Assembly: GCF_900091595.1 (NCBI RefSeq)
Contig: NZ_FMCW01000016.1
Location: 62,001 to 126,000 of the forward strand
Direction: 5' to 3'
DNA length: 64,000 bases
Origin: Micromonospora haikouensis
Lineage (GTDB): Bacteria; Actinomycetota; Actinomycetes; Mycobacteriales; Micromonosporaceae
The notes beneath the pieces were generated by a model. That model had not been told where the DNA came from. It worked only from the letters and a program-made list of their open reading frames with translations, and did not search any database. Below are positions 33,559 through 41,944 of the stretch, piece after piece (the first letter of the stretch is position 1; each line of letters begins with the position of its first letter). The translations under genes and the position numbers were made by a program.

Positions 33559-34287
33559 TCACCGTCGAACCGCGCCAGCCCGCGTCGGCGCCGGCGTGGC
33601 GTCGGGCTGCGCGGTCCCGCCAGAACGGTCGACGGCGGTCCTGGTCTGGCGTCGCCGCAGCACCAGCCACGTGCCGAGGATGATCAGGGAGATCAGCGGC
33701 GCCGGGTGGCCGAGCAGCGCGGCGACGGTGAGGTCGGCGGCCACGCCGACGACGGTGGCCACGAAGACCCAGCGCGGCGCGGTCCCGGCGACCTGCCGCC
33801 GGTCCGCCGGCATCCAGCGGGTCGTCGACCAGGGCTTGGCCACGGACACCCAGGCATGGAAGGCGATGGCGCCGGCCATCAGCGCCGAGCCGACGGCCAG
33901 CGGCACGGCGGGACCCCGCGCGCCGGTGGTGGCCGCCGCCGCCGAGTCGGCCAGTGCCGAGCCGAGGACGAAGATCCCGAGGTGGAGCTGGACCAGGGTG
34001 ATCACGAACTTCACCAGCACCCAGCGGTAGCGGAAGAAACCCCAACCGGTGGCGGCGGCGAGCATGAACCCGGTGAACGCCGAGGCGTTGGCCAGCGGCG
34101 CGAGCAGGCGTCCGTCGAGCACCTGCGCCATGGACGTGGCGGCGACGGCCACGTCCCGGTCGGGCGTGGTGAGGCTGGTGGTGAGCAGCACGCAGAGGGC
34201 GAGGGCCTGCGCCATCCAGCCCACCGACGTCGTCACGTGCAGCCACAGCGTGAGCTGACGCCAGCGCCGTACGGAGAGTGAAGCCAT
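33559..34287 (-). CDS. Polytopic membrane protein (DUF2269-like), unknown function
   Basis: A 242-residue membrane protein with about six helices (LTLWLHVTTSVGWMAQALALCVLL, ASAFTGFMLAAATGWGFF, FVITLVQLHLGIFVLGSAL, SALMAGAIAFHAWVSV, VFVATVVGVAADLTVAALL, LISLIILGTWLVL). The LWLHVTTSVGWMA start with an intramembrane His resembles DUF2269/CopD-like proteins. The tail is hydrophilic and Thr/Ala/Pro-rich. ATG 34287 gives a start directly at the first helix. It is transcribed away from the ABC cluster. Confidence 0.68.
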   Translation of the reverse strand: MASLSVRRWRQLTLWLHVTTSVGWMAQALALCVLLTTSLTTPDRDVAVAATSMAQVLDGRLLAPLANASAFTGFMLAAATGWGFFRYRWVLVKFVITLVQLHLGIFVLGSALADSAAAATTGARGPAVPLAVGSALMAGAIAFHAWVSVAKPWSTTRWMPADRRQVAGTAPRWVFVATVVGVAADLTVAALLGHPAPLISLIILGTWLVLRRRQTRTAVDRSGGTAQPDATPAPTRAGAVRR

Positions 34288-34626
34288 GGGCCCACGCTCG
34301 CAGCGGGCCGCCCGCCCGGCCAGGGGAGAAAACCCGGGACCGGTGGGCCGGCCGCCCCGGACCCTCCTCAGGGGACCCCCTACGGAAGTCGGGTGGGGGC
34401 GCAGCTCCGGGCGGGGGCGAGCCGGCGCGGCGAGGGCGCGCGGTTGACGGACGGTCACGGCTCGCACGCTGTCGGCTACCCGACACCCGCTGTCCCGATG
34501 GGTGAGACGCGTCTTGCTACCCTACTAATCCTACCGGCAGGATAGGGAATCGAAGATCGGTGCGTACGCACTGGTCAATGACCTGCCGCGGTCGAGGACG
34601 ACGCGGCCCGCGTACCGAAAGATGGG
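34288..34626. promoter_or_regulatory. 339-base divergent intergenic region with operator-like palindrome
   Basis: I see no convincing gene here. Near its right end ATCCTACCGGCAGGAT (34528-34543) is a palindrome broken only at one pair, flanked by CTACTA and AGGG, 84 bases before the importer operon start. A TACCCTACTAAT stretch just upstream is AT-rich for this genome and could hold the -10 element. The site probably controls the SsuABC-like operon; sulfur or nutrient control is a guess. Confidence 0.45.
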
Positions 34627-35487
34627 ATGTCGATGACCGTCACGCACCCTGTCGTCGCCGAGGAGGTCGCGCTCGGCGGCGGGCGGTCGCCCGCCCCGCC
34701 GGGCCGCCCGCCCGCCGCCGACGTCGTGGGACGCCTCACCCGGCCGCTGCCCGCGCTGCTGCTCGTCGGCCTGCTCGCGGCCGGCTGGCAGCTCATGGCC
34801 GACGCCTCCGGCAGCGCGCTGATCCCCGGCCTCGGCGACGTCGCCCGCAACCTGGTCGACATCGCCGCCAGCGGCGCGCTGTGGGACAACGTCCGGGTCA
34901 CCCTCACCCGCGTCGCGTTGGGCTTCGCGGCGGCGTTCGTCGTCTCCGTCGCCGCCGGCATCGCGATGGGCCGCAGCGAGTGGCTGCGCCGCTTCCTGGA
35001 GCCCGCCGTCCTCATCGGACTGGCCACCCCCGGCCTGGTCAAGGCCCTGCTGTGCGTGATCTGGTTCGGGGTGAGCCTGCTCAACCCGATCCTTACCGTG
35101 GCGCTCGCGGCGGCCCCCGCGCTGACCATCAACGTCGCGCAGGGCGTCCGCTCGGTCGACCCGGCGCTGGGCGAGATGGCGCACGTCTACCGCCTCGACG
35201 CGCTGACCCGGCTGCGGTACGTGTGGCTGCCCGCCATCGTCCCCGACCTGTTCACCGGGGCGCGGCTGGGCATCGCGATGGCCTGGAAGGTCATCGTGCT
35301 GGTGGAGATCTTCGGCCTCGCCGACGGCGTCGGCTACCAGCTCAACCTGGAGTTCTCCCAGCACAACGTGGCCGGCGTGCTCGCCTGGACCGTCGCCTTC
35401 GCGCTGGTCATGGCCGCCATCGAGTACGGGCTGCTGCAGACCCTGGAACGGCGCGCGGTGCGCTGGCGGCGGGTGGCGCTGCGATGA
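34627..35487 (+). CDS. ABC importer permease, SsuC/TauC type
   Basis: A 286-residue permease with about six helices after a ~40-residue Pro/Gly-rich N terminus. The EAA-type coupling loop is DPALGEMAHVYRLDALTRLRYVWLPAIVPDLFTG near 178-215. It belongs to the aliphatic sulfonate/nitrate/taurine/NMT1 importer class. ATG 34627 has an in-frame alternative at 34633. Its stop overlaps the ATPase start (ATGA). Confidence 0.88.
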   Translation: MSMTVTHPVVAEEVALGGGRSPAPPGRPPAADVVGRLTRPLPALLLVGLLAAGWQLMADASGSALIPGLGDVARNLVDIAASGALWDNVRVTLTRVALGFAAAFVVSVAAGIAMGRSEWLRRFLEPAVLIGLATPGLVKALLCVIWFGVSLLNPILTVALAAAPALTINVAQGVRSVDPALGEMAHVYRLDALTRLRYVWLPAIVPDLFTGARLGIAMAWKVIVLVEIFGLADGVGYQLNLEFSQHNVAGVLAWTVAFALVMAAIEYGLLQTLERRAVRWRRVALR

Positions 35488-36206
35488 GCGTGCGGATCAG
35501 CCTCGACGGCGTCGACAAGGCGTTCACCAACCGGCGCACCGGCGAGCGGCAGCAGATCTTCCGCGACTTCTCCCTCACCCTCGCGCCCGACGAGCTGGTC
35601 GCCGTCGTCGGCGGCTCCGGCACCGGCAAGACGACCCTGATGCACCTGATCGCCGGCCTGGAACGCCCCGATGCGGGCACCGTCTCCACCGGCGGCGGGC
35701 GGCCCCGCCTCGGCATGGTGTTCCAGCAGCCCCGCCTGCTGGACTGGACCTCCGTCGAGACCAACGTGCGGCTCGCCGCGACCGCGGCCGGCGTCGACGC
35801 CGCCGAGGTCGCCCCGATCCTCGCCGCCGTCGGCCTGACCGAGTACGCCCGGTCGTACCCGTCGGTGCTCTCCGGCGGGCAGCGCCAGCGCGTCGCCGTG
35901 GCCCGCGCGTTCGTCGTACGCCCGGAGGTGCTGCTGCTCGACGAGCCGTTCAGCGCGCTGGACGAGCTGACCGCCCGCCGCCTGCGGCTGCTGCTGCAAC
36001 AGCTCTGGCTGCGCACCCCGCGCACCGGCCTGCTGGTCACCCACAACGCGCTGGAGGCGGCGTTCCTCGCCGACCGGGTGGTGGTCCTCGGCGGACGCCC
36101 CGCCGAGGTGGTGCGGGAGTACCGCATCGACCGCCCGCGCCCCCGCAGCCCCGAGGACCCCGAACTGTTCGACGTGCACCGCCGCATCGTCGCCGCCCTC
36201 ACCTGA
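35484..36206 (+). CDS. ABC importer ATPase, SsuB/TauB type
   Basis: A 240-residue ATPase: Walker A GGSGTGKTT, Q-loop FQQPRLLDW, signature LSGGQRQR, Walker B VLLLDEPFSALD, switch His LLVTHNALEA. It is the partner of the permease with which it overlaps by ATGA. It is a separate copy from the importer ATPase at 15767, and the two probably serve different substrates. Confidence 0.9.
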   Translation: MSVRISLDGVDKAFTNRRTGERQQIFRDFSLTLAPDELVAVVGGSGTGKTTLMHLIAGLERPDAGTVSTGGGRPRLGMVFQQPRLLDWTSVETNVRLAATAAGVDAAEVAPILAAVGLTEYARSYPSVLSGGQRQRVAVARAFVVRPEVLLLDEPFSALDELTARRLRLLLQQLWLRTPRTGLLVTHNALEAAFLADRVVVLGGRPAEVVREYRIDRPRPRSPEDPELFDVHRRIVAALT

Positions 36207-36294
36207 GCCCGCCCCATCCCCGGCGCGGCCACCGGCCCGCCGCCCTCACCCCTCGGGCCGGGCACCCGCCTGATTCACCCTGGAAGGAACCCCC

Positions 36295-37317
36295 GTGTCC
36301 ACGACACCCCTCACCCGACGATCCCTGCTGCGCGCCGCCGGGCTCCTCGCCGGCGGCGCCGGCGCGGCCACCCTGCTGACCGCGTGCGGCACCGACGAGC
36401 CGGCCGCCGCCGGTGGCGGCGGCACCCGCAGCGCCAAGGTGCAGCCCCGCAGCCCCGGCACGGCGGGGGCGATCCGCGACTCCGTCGCCGAGCAGTTCGG
36501 CCTGGAGGCCAAGCACGGGCTCCGCCTCGACCGCAAGGCCGGCGGCGGCCCCGGCGCGGGGCAGGAGCAGCTGCTCACCGGCGTGCTCGACATCTACGCG
36601 TTCGGCCCGCTGGGCGCGACCGAGGTGAACACCAGCGGCCACGACGTGGTCATCGTCGGGCCGTCGCTGTGGAACCACGGCCGCTGGATCGTCCCGGCCG
36701 ACAGCCCGTACCAGAGCATCGCCGACCTCAAGGGCAGGAAGGTCGGCGTGCAGCCGCCCAGCAGCGACACCTACCGGGCCGCGGCCCTGGCCTCGGCGGT
36801 CAACGGCATCCGCTTCGACCGGGAGTTCAAGCTGTTCACCGGGCAGCCCATCGCCAACCTCGCGCTCTACGAACGCGGCGACCTCGACGCGATCATCGCG
36901 ATCGAGCCCAACGCCACCCGCCTCGTCGGCTCCGGCAACCGGCAGCTCGCCTCCGTCGGCGAGTTGTGGCAGAAGGGGACCGGCGACAGCAGCCCGCTGT
37001 TCCTCAACGGCACCGCCGTGCGCCGCGACTGGCTGGCCGCCAACCGGGAGACCGCGAAGGCGTACGTCGACTTCACCCTGGAGGCCTGGCGGCTGATCAA
37101 GCAGGACCCGGCCCTGATCGGGAAGTACCACGCCGACTACGGCGTCCCCGCCGAGGAGAAGAAGGCCATCGAGCTGCTGCCGGAGCGGCTCGCCCCCGTC
37201 TACGCCGACGTGTGGGACGACACCGTCTTCGCCAACCTGGAGAAGCAGATCGACCTGGCCATCGAGGTCGGCGTGCTGAAGAAGCGGGCCGACAAGCCGG
37301 TGTACGAGAAGCTCTGA
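36295..37317 (+). CDS. Tat-exported SsuA/NMT1-type binding lipoprotein
   Basis: A 340-residue protein with a twin-arginine signal (LTRRSLLRAAGLLAGGAGAA) followed by lipobox LTAC, so it is probably a Tat-exported lipoprotein. The binding fold shows GLDIYAFGPLGATEVN-like and DLKGRKVGVQPPSSDTYRAAAL stretches, and LFLNGTAVRRDWLAANRETAKAYVDFTLEAW. It is the likely substrate receptor for the permease and ATPase just upstream. The ligand is unknown; a sulfonate or small heterocycle is plausible. Start is GTG 36295 with GGAAGGAACCCCC before it. Confidence 0.87.
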   Translation: MSTTPLTRRSLLRAAGLLAGGAGAATLLTACGTDEPAAAGGGGTRSAKVQPRSPGTAGAIRDSVAEQFGLEAKHGLRLDRKAGGGPGAGQEQLLTGVLDIYAFGPLGATEVNTSGHDVVIVGPSLWNHGRWIVPADSPYQSIADLKGRKVGVQPPSSDTYRAAALASAVNGIRFDREFKLFTGQPIANLALYERGDLDAIIAIEPNATRLVGSGNRQLASVGELWQKGTGDSSPLFLNGTAVRRDWLAANRETAKAYVDFTLEAWRLIKQDPALIGKYHADYGVPAEEKKAIELLPERLAPVYADVWDDTVFANLEKQIDLAIEVGVLKKRADKPVYEKL

Positions 37318-37324
37318 GCCGACG

Positions 37325-38812
37325 ATGACCCTCACCTGGCGCAGCCGCGCCGCCCTGCTGGTGTGCTGCGGGACGCTGTTCCTCGGCGTCCTCGACGGCG
37401 CGGCGCTGAACCTGGCCCTGCCGTCGGTGCAGCGCGACCTGCGGCTGAGCACGGTCGAGCTGCAGTGGGTGGCGACCAGCAACGCGCTGGTGCGGGCCAG
37501 CCTCACCCTGCTGTGCGGCGCGGTCGCCGACCGGTACGGGCGGCGGCGGATGTTCCGGGTCGGGCTGCTGGTGTTCGTCGCGGGGTCGCTGCTGTGCGGG
37601 GTGGCCCCGCACGCGCCCGCCCTGGTCGCCGCCCGGGGCGTGCAGGGCGTCGGGGGCGCGCTGATGGCCCCGCCCGCCCTCGCCCTCATCGCCAACCTGT
37701 TCCCCGACGCGCTGCGGCGCGGCCGGGCGCTGGGCACCTGGAGCGCGACGGCCGGGGTCTCCGCCGCCTGCGGGCCCCTGGTCGGCGGGGTGCTGGTGCA
37801 GGCCGCCGGCTGGCGCAGCCTCTTCGCCGTCAGCGTGGCCGGCGCGGCGGTGCTCTACCTGGGCACCCGGCTGCTGCCGCCGGGCGTCGTCGACGGCCCG
37901 CCCCGCCGCCTCGACGGGCTGGGCAACACCCTGGCCGCCCTGGTGCTGGTCGGCTTCACGTTCGCGCTGATCGACGGCCCGAGTCGGGGCTGGCTGAGCG
38001 GGCCCGTCCTGGTCGCCGTGGCCGTGGCGGTGGCCGCCGCCGTCGGGTACGTGCCGGCCGCCCGCCGCCGCCCCGACCCCGTGCTCGACCCGCGCCACCT
38101 GGCGATCCCCGCGCTGCGCGGCGCGGTGCTCACCGCGGTCGTGGCATACCTGGCGCTGGGCGGGTTCACCTTCGTCAACACGTTCTACCTGCAACAGGTG
38201 CGCGGGTTCAGCCCGCTGGCCACCGGCCTGCTCACCCTGCCCACCACCCTCGGCACGCTCGTGCTCGCCAACGTCTCCGGCCGGATCGTCGGCCGGCACG
38301 GCGGCCGGCTGCCCGCCACCGTCGGGCACCTGTCGTTCGTGGCGTCGATGACCATGCTCGCCCTGACCGTCACCACCGACGCGGGCCTGGCCCCGCTGCT
38401 CGTCGGCTACCTCCTGCTCGGCGCCGGCATGGGCCTGGTCAACCCGCCGGCCACCAACACGGCCGTGAACAGCCTGCCCCGCGAGCGGGCCGGGGTGGCC
38501 AGCGCCATCACCAGCGCCTCCCGGCAGATCGGCACCAACCTCGGGGTCGCCGTCCTCGGCGCGGTGGTGGTGTCGGTGCTGGCCCTGACCGGCCAGCCGA
38601 CCGACGACATCGCCCGGGTCGCCGCCGAGGCCGGCGACGACTTCACCACCGCCCTGCGCGTCGCGTACGCGCTGGTGGCGGCGACCGCCGCGTACTGCGC
38701 GTACGCGACGTGGCGGCTGTTCCGGCCGCCACCCGACCGGCCGGCCGGAGAGGAGGTGGTGGGGATCGAGGACGCGCCGACGGCACCACCGACCGCTACC
38801 CCCGCCAGATAA
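37325..38812 (+). CDS. MFS transporter, DHA2-type (14 helices)
   Basis: A 495-residue membrane protein of the DHA2 drug:H+ antiporter group: FLGVLDGAALNLALPSVQRDL in helix 1, GAVADRYGRRRMFRVGLLVF (motif A), RGVQGVGGALMAPPALALIANLF (motif B), SATAGVSAACGPLVGGVLVQAAGWRSLFAVSV (motif C). It starts 7 bases after the binding-protein stop, so it is in the importer operon. An exporter inside an import operon suggests removal of a waste product or related toxic analogue (inference). Confidence 0.88.
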   Translation: MTLTWRSRAALLVCCGTLFLGVLDGAALNLALPSVQRDLRLSTVELQWVATSNALVRASLTLLCGAVADRYGRRRMFRVGLLVFVAGSLLCGVAPHAPALVAARGVQGVGGALMAPPALALIANLFPDALRRGRALGTWSATAGVSAACGPLVGGVLVQAAGWRSLFAVSVAGAAVLYLGTRLLPPGVVDGPPRRLDGLGNTLAALVLVGFTFALIDGPSRGWLSGPVLVAVAVAVAAAVGYVPAARRRPDPVLDPRHLAIPALRGAVLTAVVAYLALGGFTFVNTFYLQQVRGFSPLATGLLTLPTTLGTLVLANVSGRIVGRHGGRLPATVGHLSFVASMTMLALTVTTDAGLAPLLVGYLLLGAGMGLVNPPATNTAVNSLPRERAGVASAITSASRQIGTNLGVAVLGAVVVSVLALTGQPTDDIARVAAEAGDDFTTALRVAYALVAATAAYCAYATWRLFRPPPDRPAGEEVVGIEDAPTAPPTATPAR

Positions 38813-38848
38813 CGCACAGCACCAACCAGCACAGAAGGGACCACCCCG

Positions 38849-39751
38849 GTGACACTCAAGAAGGTCAGGAGCGTCCGCAGCGGCGCCATCTTCACCCTGC
38901 CGTACCTCGTCGGCCTGGAACACGGCTACTTCGCCGAGGAGGGCATCGACCTGGAGCTGGTCGCCCCCGGCTCGTACGACGCGGTGCTCAAGCCGATCGA
39001 GGAGCACGAGCTGGTCAGCTCGTTCGGCGGCATCTCCAAGCCGTTCGAGAGCGGCGACGTCTCCCTCTACCGGGCCTGCGAGTGGGGGCAGATCCGCCGC
39101 TCCCACGACAGCGAGCGCGGCGGGCAGATCATCGCCAAGCGCGCCTCCGTGGCCAGCCAGGCGATCTTCGTGCGGCCCGACTCCGACATCAAGCACCCGC
39201 AGGGGCTGGCCGGCAGGACCGTCGGCGTCAACTTCCACCACGGCTCGCACTACCTGGCCATCCAGTCCCTGGAGGGCTTCCTGGAGCAGGACGAGATCAA
39301 GGTGGTGCACGCCGGCGGGCCGGCCGAGCGGTTCCGCAAGCTGCGCGACGGCGAGATCGACGCCGTGGCCCTGATGGAGCCGTGGACCACCGCCGCCGAG
39401 AAGCTCGGCTACGTGCTGGTCACCGAGGCGTTCTACGTCGGCTCGGAGATCGCCAGCGCCGATGTCGACCCGGAGACCTTCGCCGCCGTCGACCGGGCCG
39501 TCCGCCGGGCCGTCAAGAAGATCAACGAGGACATCCGGCCGTACCTGCACCACTTCGTCGCCGAGGTCCCCGAGGACCTGGTGAAGCTGGAGCCGGCGGA
39601 CTTCCGGCTCGGCCGGCTGCGCTACATCGACCCCGAGCCCTACCCGGAGGCCGAGTTCGAGCGCACCTACCGGTGGATGGTGAAGTGGGGCCTCATCGCG
39701 CCCGAGTCGACGTTCAGCTCCATCGTGGACAACCGCGTCGTCGCGGTCTGA
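38849..39751 (+). CDS. Binding-protein-fold (SsuA/Thi5-like) protein without signal peptide
   Basis: A 300-residue protein with the type II binding fold: SGAIFTLPYLVGLEHGYFAEEGIDLELV, SSFGGISKPFESGDV, DIKHPQGLAGRTVGVNFHHGSHYLAIQSL, KLRDGEIDAVALMEPW. It begins TLKKVRSVRSGA with no hydrophobic leader or lipobox, so it should stay in the cytoplasm. Several cytoplasmic proteins of this fold are enzymes (Thi5, DszB, MqnA). Here His-rich NFHHGSHY and Cys61 in YRACEWGQ are candidate functional residues. GTG 38849 follows AGAAGGGACCACCCCG. It is last in the importer operon. Confidence 0.75.
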   Translation: MTLKKVRSVRSGAIFTLPYLVGLEHGYFAEEGIDLELVAPGSYDAVLKPIEEHELVSSFGGISKPFESGDVSLYRACEWGQIRRSHDSERGGQIIAKRASVASQAIFVRPDSDIKHPQGLAGRTVGVNFHHGSHYLAIQSLEGFLEQDEIKVVHAGGPAERFRKLRDGEIDAVALMEPWTTAAEKLGYVLVTEAFYVGSEIASADVDPETFAAVDRAVRRAVKKINEDIRPYLHHFVAEVPEDLVKLEPADFRLGRLRYIDPEPYPEAEFERTYRWMVKWGLIAPESTFSSIVDNRVVAV

Positions 39752-39761
39752 CCCGCGTGCG

Positions 39762-39797
39762 GGGGCCGGCCCGGCCGACGACGTCCGGGCCGGCCCC
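39762..39797. terminator. Strong two-way hairpin terminator
   Basis: GGGGCCGGCCCGG (39762-39774) pairs perfectly over 13 bases with CCGGGCCGGCCCC (39785-39797), loop 10 bases. It lies between the end of the importer operon and the end of the converging sugar operon, so it can serve both strands. Confidence 0.8.
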
Positions 39798-39842
39798 GCG
39801 CCACGATCAACAGCGCCGCACGACGGTCAGCGGCTCCGACGG

Positions 39843-41909
39843 TCAGCGCCGCACGACGGTGAAGCCGCCGGGCAGCACCACCGCCGGCACGGCCGCGCCG
39901 GACACCACCGTCCGCGACCGGCGCACCCCCGCCGAGTCGTACGCCTCGACGACGGCCCGCCCCGCGCCGGGCAGGGTGAGCGTGGCCGTGCGGGGCGTGC
40001 GGGCGGCGCTGCGCAGCACCGCCGTGGCGTGGCCGTCCCCGGCGACGACGAACCGGGACAGCAGCGGCTCCAGCATGACCGCGTCGACCACCGCGCCGTC
40101 CCCGGCGGCCGTGGCCACCAGCGCCGTCGCCCCCGCCGGCAGCTCGCCCGGCCCGGACGGGGTCACCGGCAGCAGCACCCCCGGCGCGGGGGAGGTGCCC
40201 TGCGCGCCGGCCTGCCCGTGCCGCACCTGGCCCAGCGGCAGCTCCCGGCCGTCGCCGGACACGCCCGCCCAGCGGGTGACCGCCGACGCGCCCGGGGTCA
40301 GGTCGACCACCGGCAGCACCAGCTCCGGCTGAGCCGACGGCGGCAGCTCCCAGCGCACGGTCGACCCGGCGGGCATCCGCACGAGGCTGCCGCCGCTGAT
40401 CGACGACTCCCCGGTCCACGACGAGGCCGGGGTCACCACGGCGGCCCCGCCGTCGCGCGCGCCCTGCTCCGCCTCGACCACCCGGGTGCCGACCCGCTCC
40501 ACGATCCGGCCCTGCCGGGCCGCCTGCGCCACCTGCGGCCGGGCGTCCAGGGCGAGCATGCTGAGCAGGCCGTGGATGGTCGACTCGGCCCCGGAGTTGC
40601 GGTTGACGGCCCCGTCGCCGGAGATGCCGTCGATCGTGCGCCCCGTCGCCGGGTCGTACGCCGGCACGCCGGCCGCGTTCGCGCCGAAGTACCAGGCCGC
40701 GACCACCCCGGCGAGCCGGTCGAAGCCGTCGCGCCCGGTGGCGTCGGCGACGGCGAGCAGCGACTGCAGGCGGGAGTCCACGCCGTAGGCGATCTGGCTG
40801 CGGTCCACCGGCGTGGGGATCCGCCCGTTGTCCGGGCCGCCGGAGGTGAGCAGCCACGGGGTGAACGTGGCGGAGTCGGCGACCGCCGGGTCGAGCAGCC
40901 GCCGGTCGCCGAGCGCCCTGCCGGCGGCGGCCAGCGCCGCCGGCATCTGCGAGCCCCAGCCGTGCCACATCGACCGCGACAGCGCCCACGGGCGCACCGC
41001 CCCGAACGGCCAGTGCCGGGCGTCGCCACCGGAGAGGGCGGCGATGCCCTCGGCGAAGCGGCGCAGCGCCCGGCGGGCCGCCGACCCGCCGCCGGCCCGC
41101 ACGTACGCGGCCAGCCCGAGGACCGCCTCGGCGGTGGCGTCGGCCCCGTCGGCGATCAGCCACGCGGGGGTGCGCTCGCCGTCGACGGTCTGGTAGGTGC
41201 CGTACCGGGACAGGACCTGCCGCTCCAGCGCCCCGACGGCCAGGTCGAGCCGCTGGCGCAGGAAACCGGCGAACCCGGCGTCGGCGGTGCGCCAGGCCGC
41301 GTACCCCTCGCCGAGCGCCCACACGGTGCGGGCCAGCCAGTACGACGGGCCGCTGTCGGACGGGTCCGGCAGCTCCACCGGCTCGGCGCTCGGGTTGAGC
41401 GTGCCGTCGGGCTGTGCCCACAGCACCACGTTGCCGGCGTGCGGCCCGGTCGTCGTCTGCAGGTAGGTCAGCCCGCGCAGCAGTTCCTGGGAGGCGTCCC
41501 GGCTGCCCGCCGCCCCGGTCTGCGCCCAGTGCCGCAGGTAGACCACGGCGGCCCGGGACACGTCGTCGGCGTTGTACGCGCCCTGCCCCCAGGTGTCGGT
41601 GGCCGCGTCGTACGCGCCGCCGCCGACGCGGCGCAGGTCGCCGTCCGGCCCCGGCTCCGCGTACGTCCACAGCATGCCGACCTCGGGGGACTCGGCGAGC
41701 CGGTAGGTGGTGTGCCCGTCCTGGGCGGGCGGGGCGACGGCCTGGCGCAGGAAGTCCAGGTGCGCCAGGTTCGTCAGCGGCCCGCCGGCCGGCCCGGTGG
41801 CGGTGGACGGCGTGGCGGCAGGATCGGCCGGGGCGGCCCCGGCGGGGGAGCCGGCGAGCAGGGGAGTGGTCAGGGCGAGCCCGCCCAGCATCAGGGTGCG
41901 GCGCTTCAC
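39843..41909 (-). CDS. Secreted glycosidase-like protein ((alpha/alpha)6-type), unknown family
   Basis: A 688-residue protein with a Tat-like or Sec signal (VKRRTLMLGGLALTTPLLAGSPAGA). Residues ~45-480 are helical repeats with many Trp/Asp/Gly, as in (alpha/alpha)6 glycosidases and lyases (YNADDVSRAAVVYLRHW, YWLARTVWALGEGYAAWR, WHGWGSQMPAALA, NRNSGAESTIHGLLSML). Residues ~485-600 resemble a carbohydrate-binding jelly roll (EAEQGARDGGAAVV) and the rest is beta-rich. GTG 41909 has GAGGAG 5 bases before it. It sits behind GH130 in a sugar operon, so it probably processes the polymer outside the cell. I cannot name the GH family. Confidence 0.7.
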   Translation of the reverse strand: MKRRTLMLGGLALTTPLLAGSPAGAAPADPAATPSTATGPAGGPLTNLAHLDFLRQAVAPPAQDGHTTYRLAESPEVGMLWTYAEPGPDGDLRRVGGGAYDAATDTWGQGAYNADDVSRAAVVYLRHWAQTGAAGSRDASQELLRGLTYLQTTTGPHAGNVVLWAQPDGTLNPSAEPVELPDPSDSGPSYWLARTVWALGEGYAAWRTADAGFAGFLRQRLDLAVGALERQVLSRYGTYQTVDGERTPAWLIADGADATAEAVLGLAAYVRAGGGSAARRALRRFAEGIAALSGGDARHWPFGAVRPWALSRSMWHGWGSQMPAALAAAGRALGDRRLLDPAVADSATFTPWLLTSGGPDNGRIPTPVDRSQIAYGVDSRLQSLLAVADATGRDGFDRLAGVVAAWYFGANAAGVPAYDPATGRTIDGISGDGAVNRNSGAESTIHGLLSMLALDARPQVAQAARQGRIVERVGTRVVEAEQGARDGGAAVVTPASSWTGESSISGGSLVRMPAGSTVRWELPPSAQPELVLPVVDLTPGASAVTRWAGVSGDGRELPLGQVRHGQAGAQGTSPAPGVLLPVTPSGPGELPAGATALVATAAGDGAVVDAVMLEPLLSRFVVAGDGHATAVLRSAARTPRTATLTLPGAGRAVVEAYDSAGVRRSRTVVSGAAVPAVVLPGGFTVVRR

Positions 41910-41944
41910 GGTGGCTCCTCGGTGCGGTCGGGACAGGGGTGTCG

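Noticed and set aside
33478..34281. Plus-strand reading opposite the DUF2269-like membrane gene
   Set aside because: Its product is Gly/Arg-rich without hydrophobic pattern, while the minus strand encodes six clean helices.
37097..39553. Long minus-strand reading opposite the MFS and binding-fold genes
   Set aside because: Shadow frame; both plus-strand proteins have strong family signatures.
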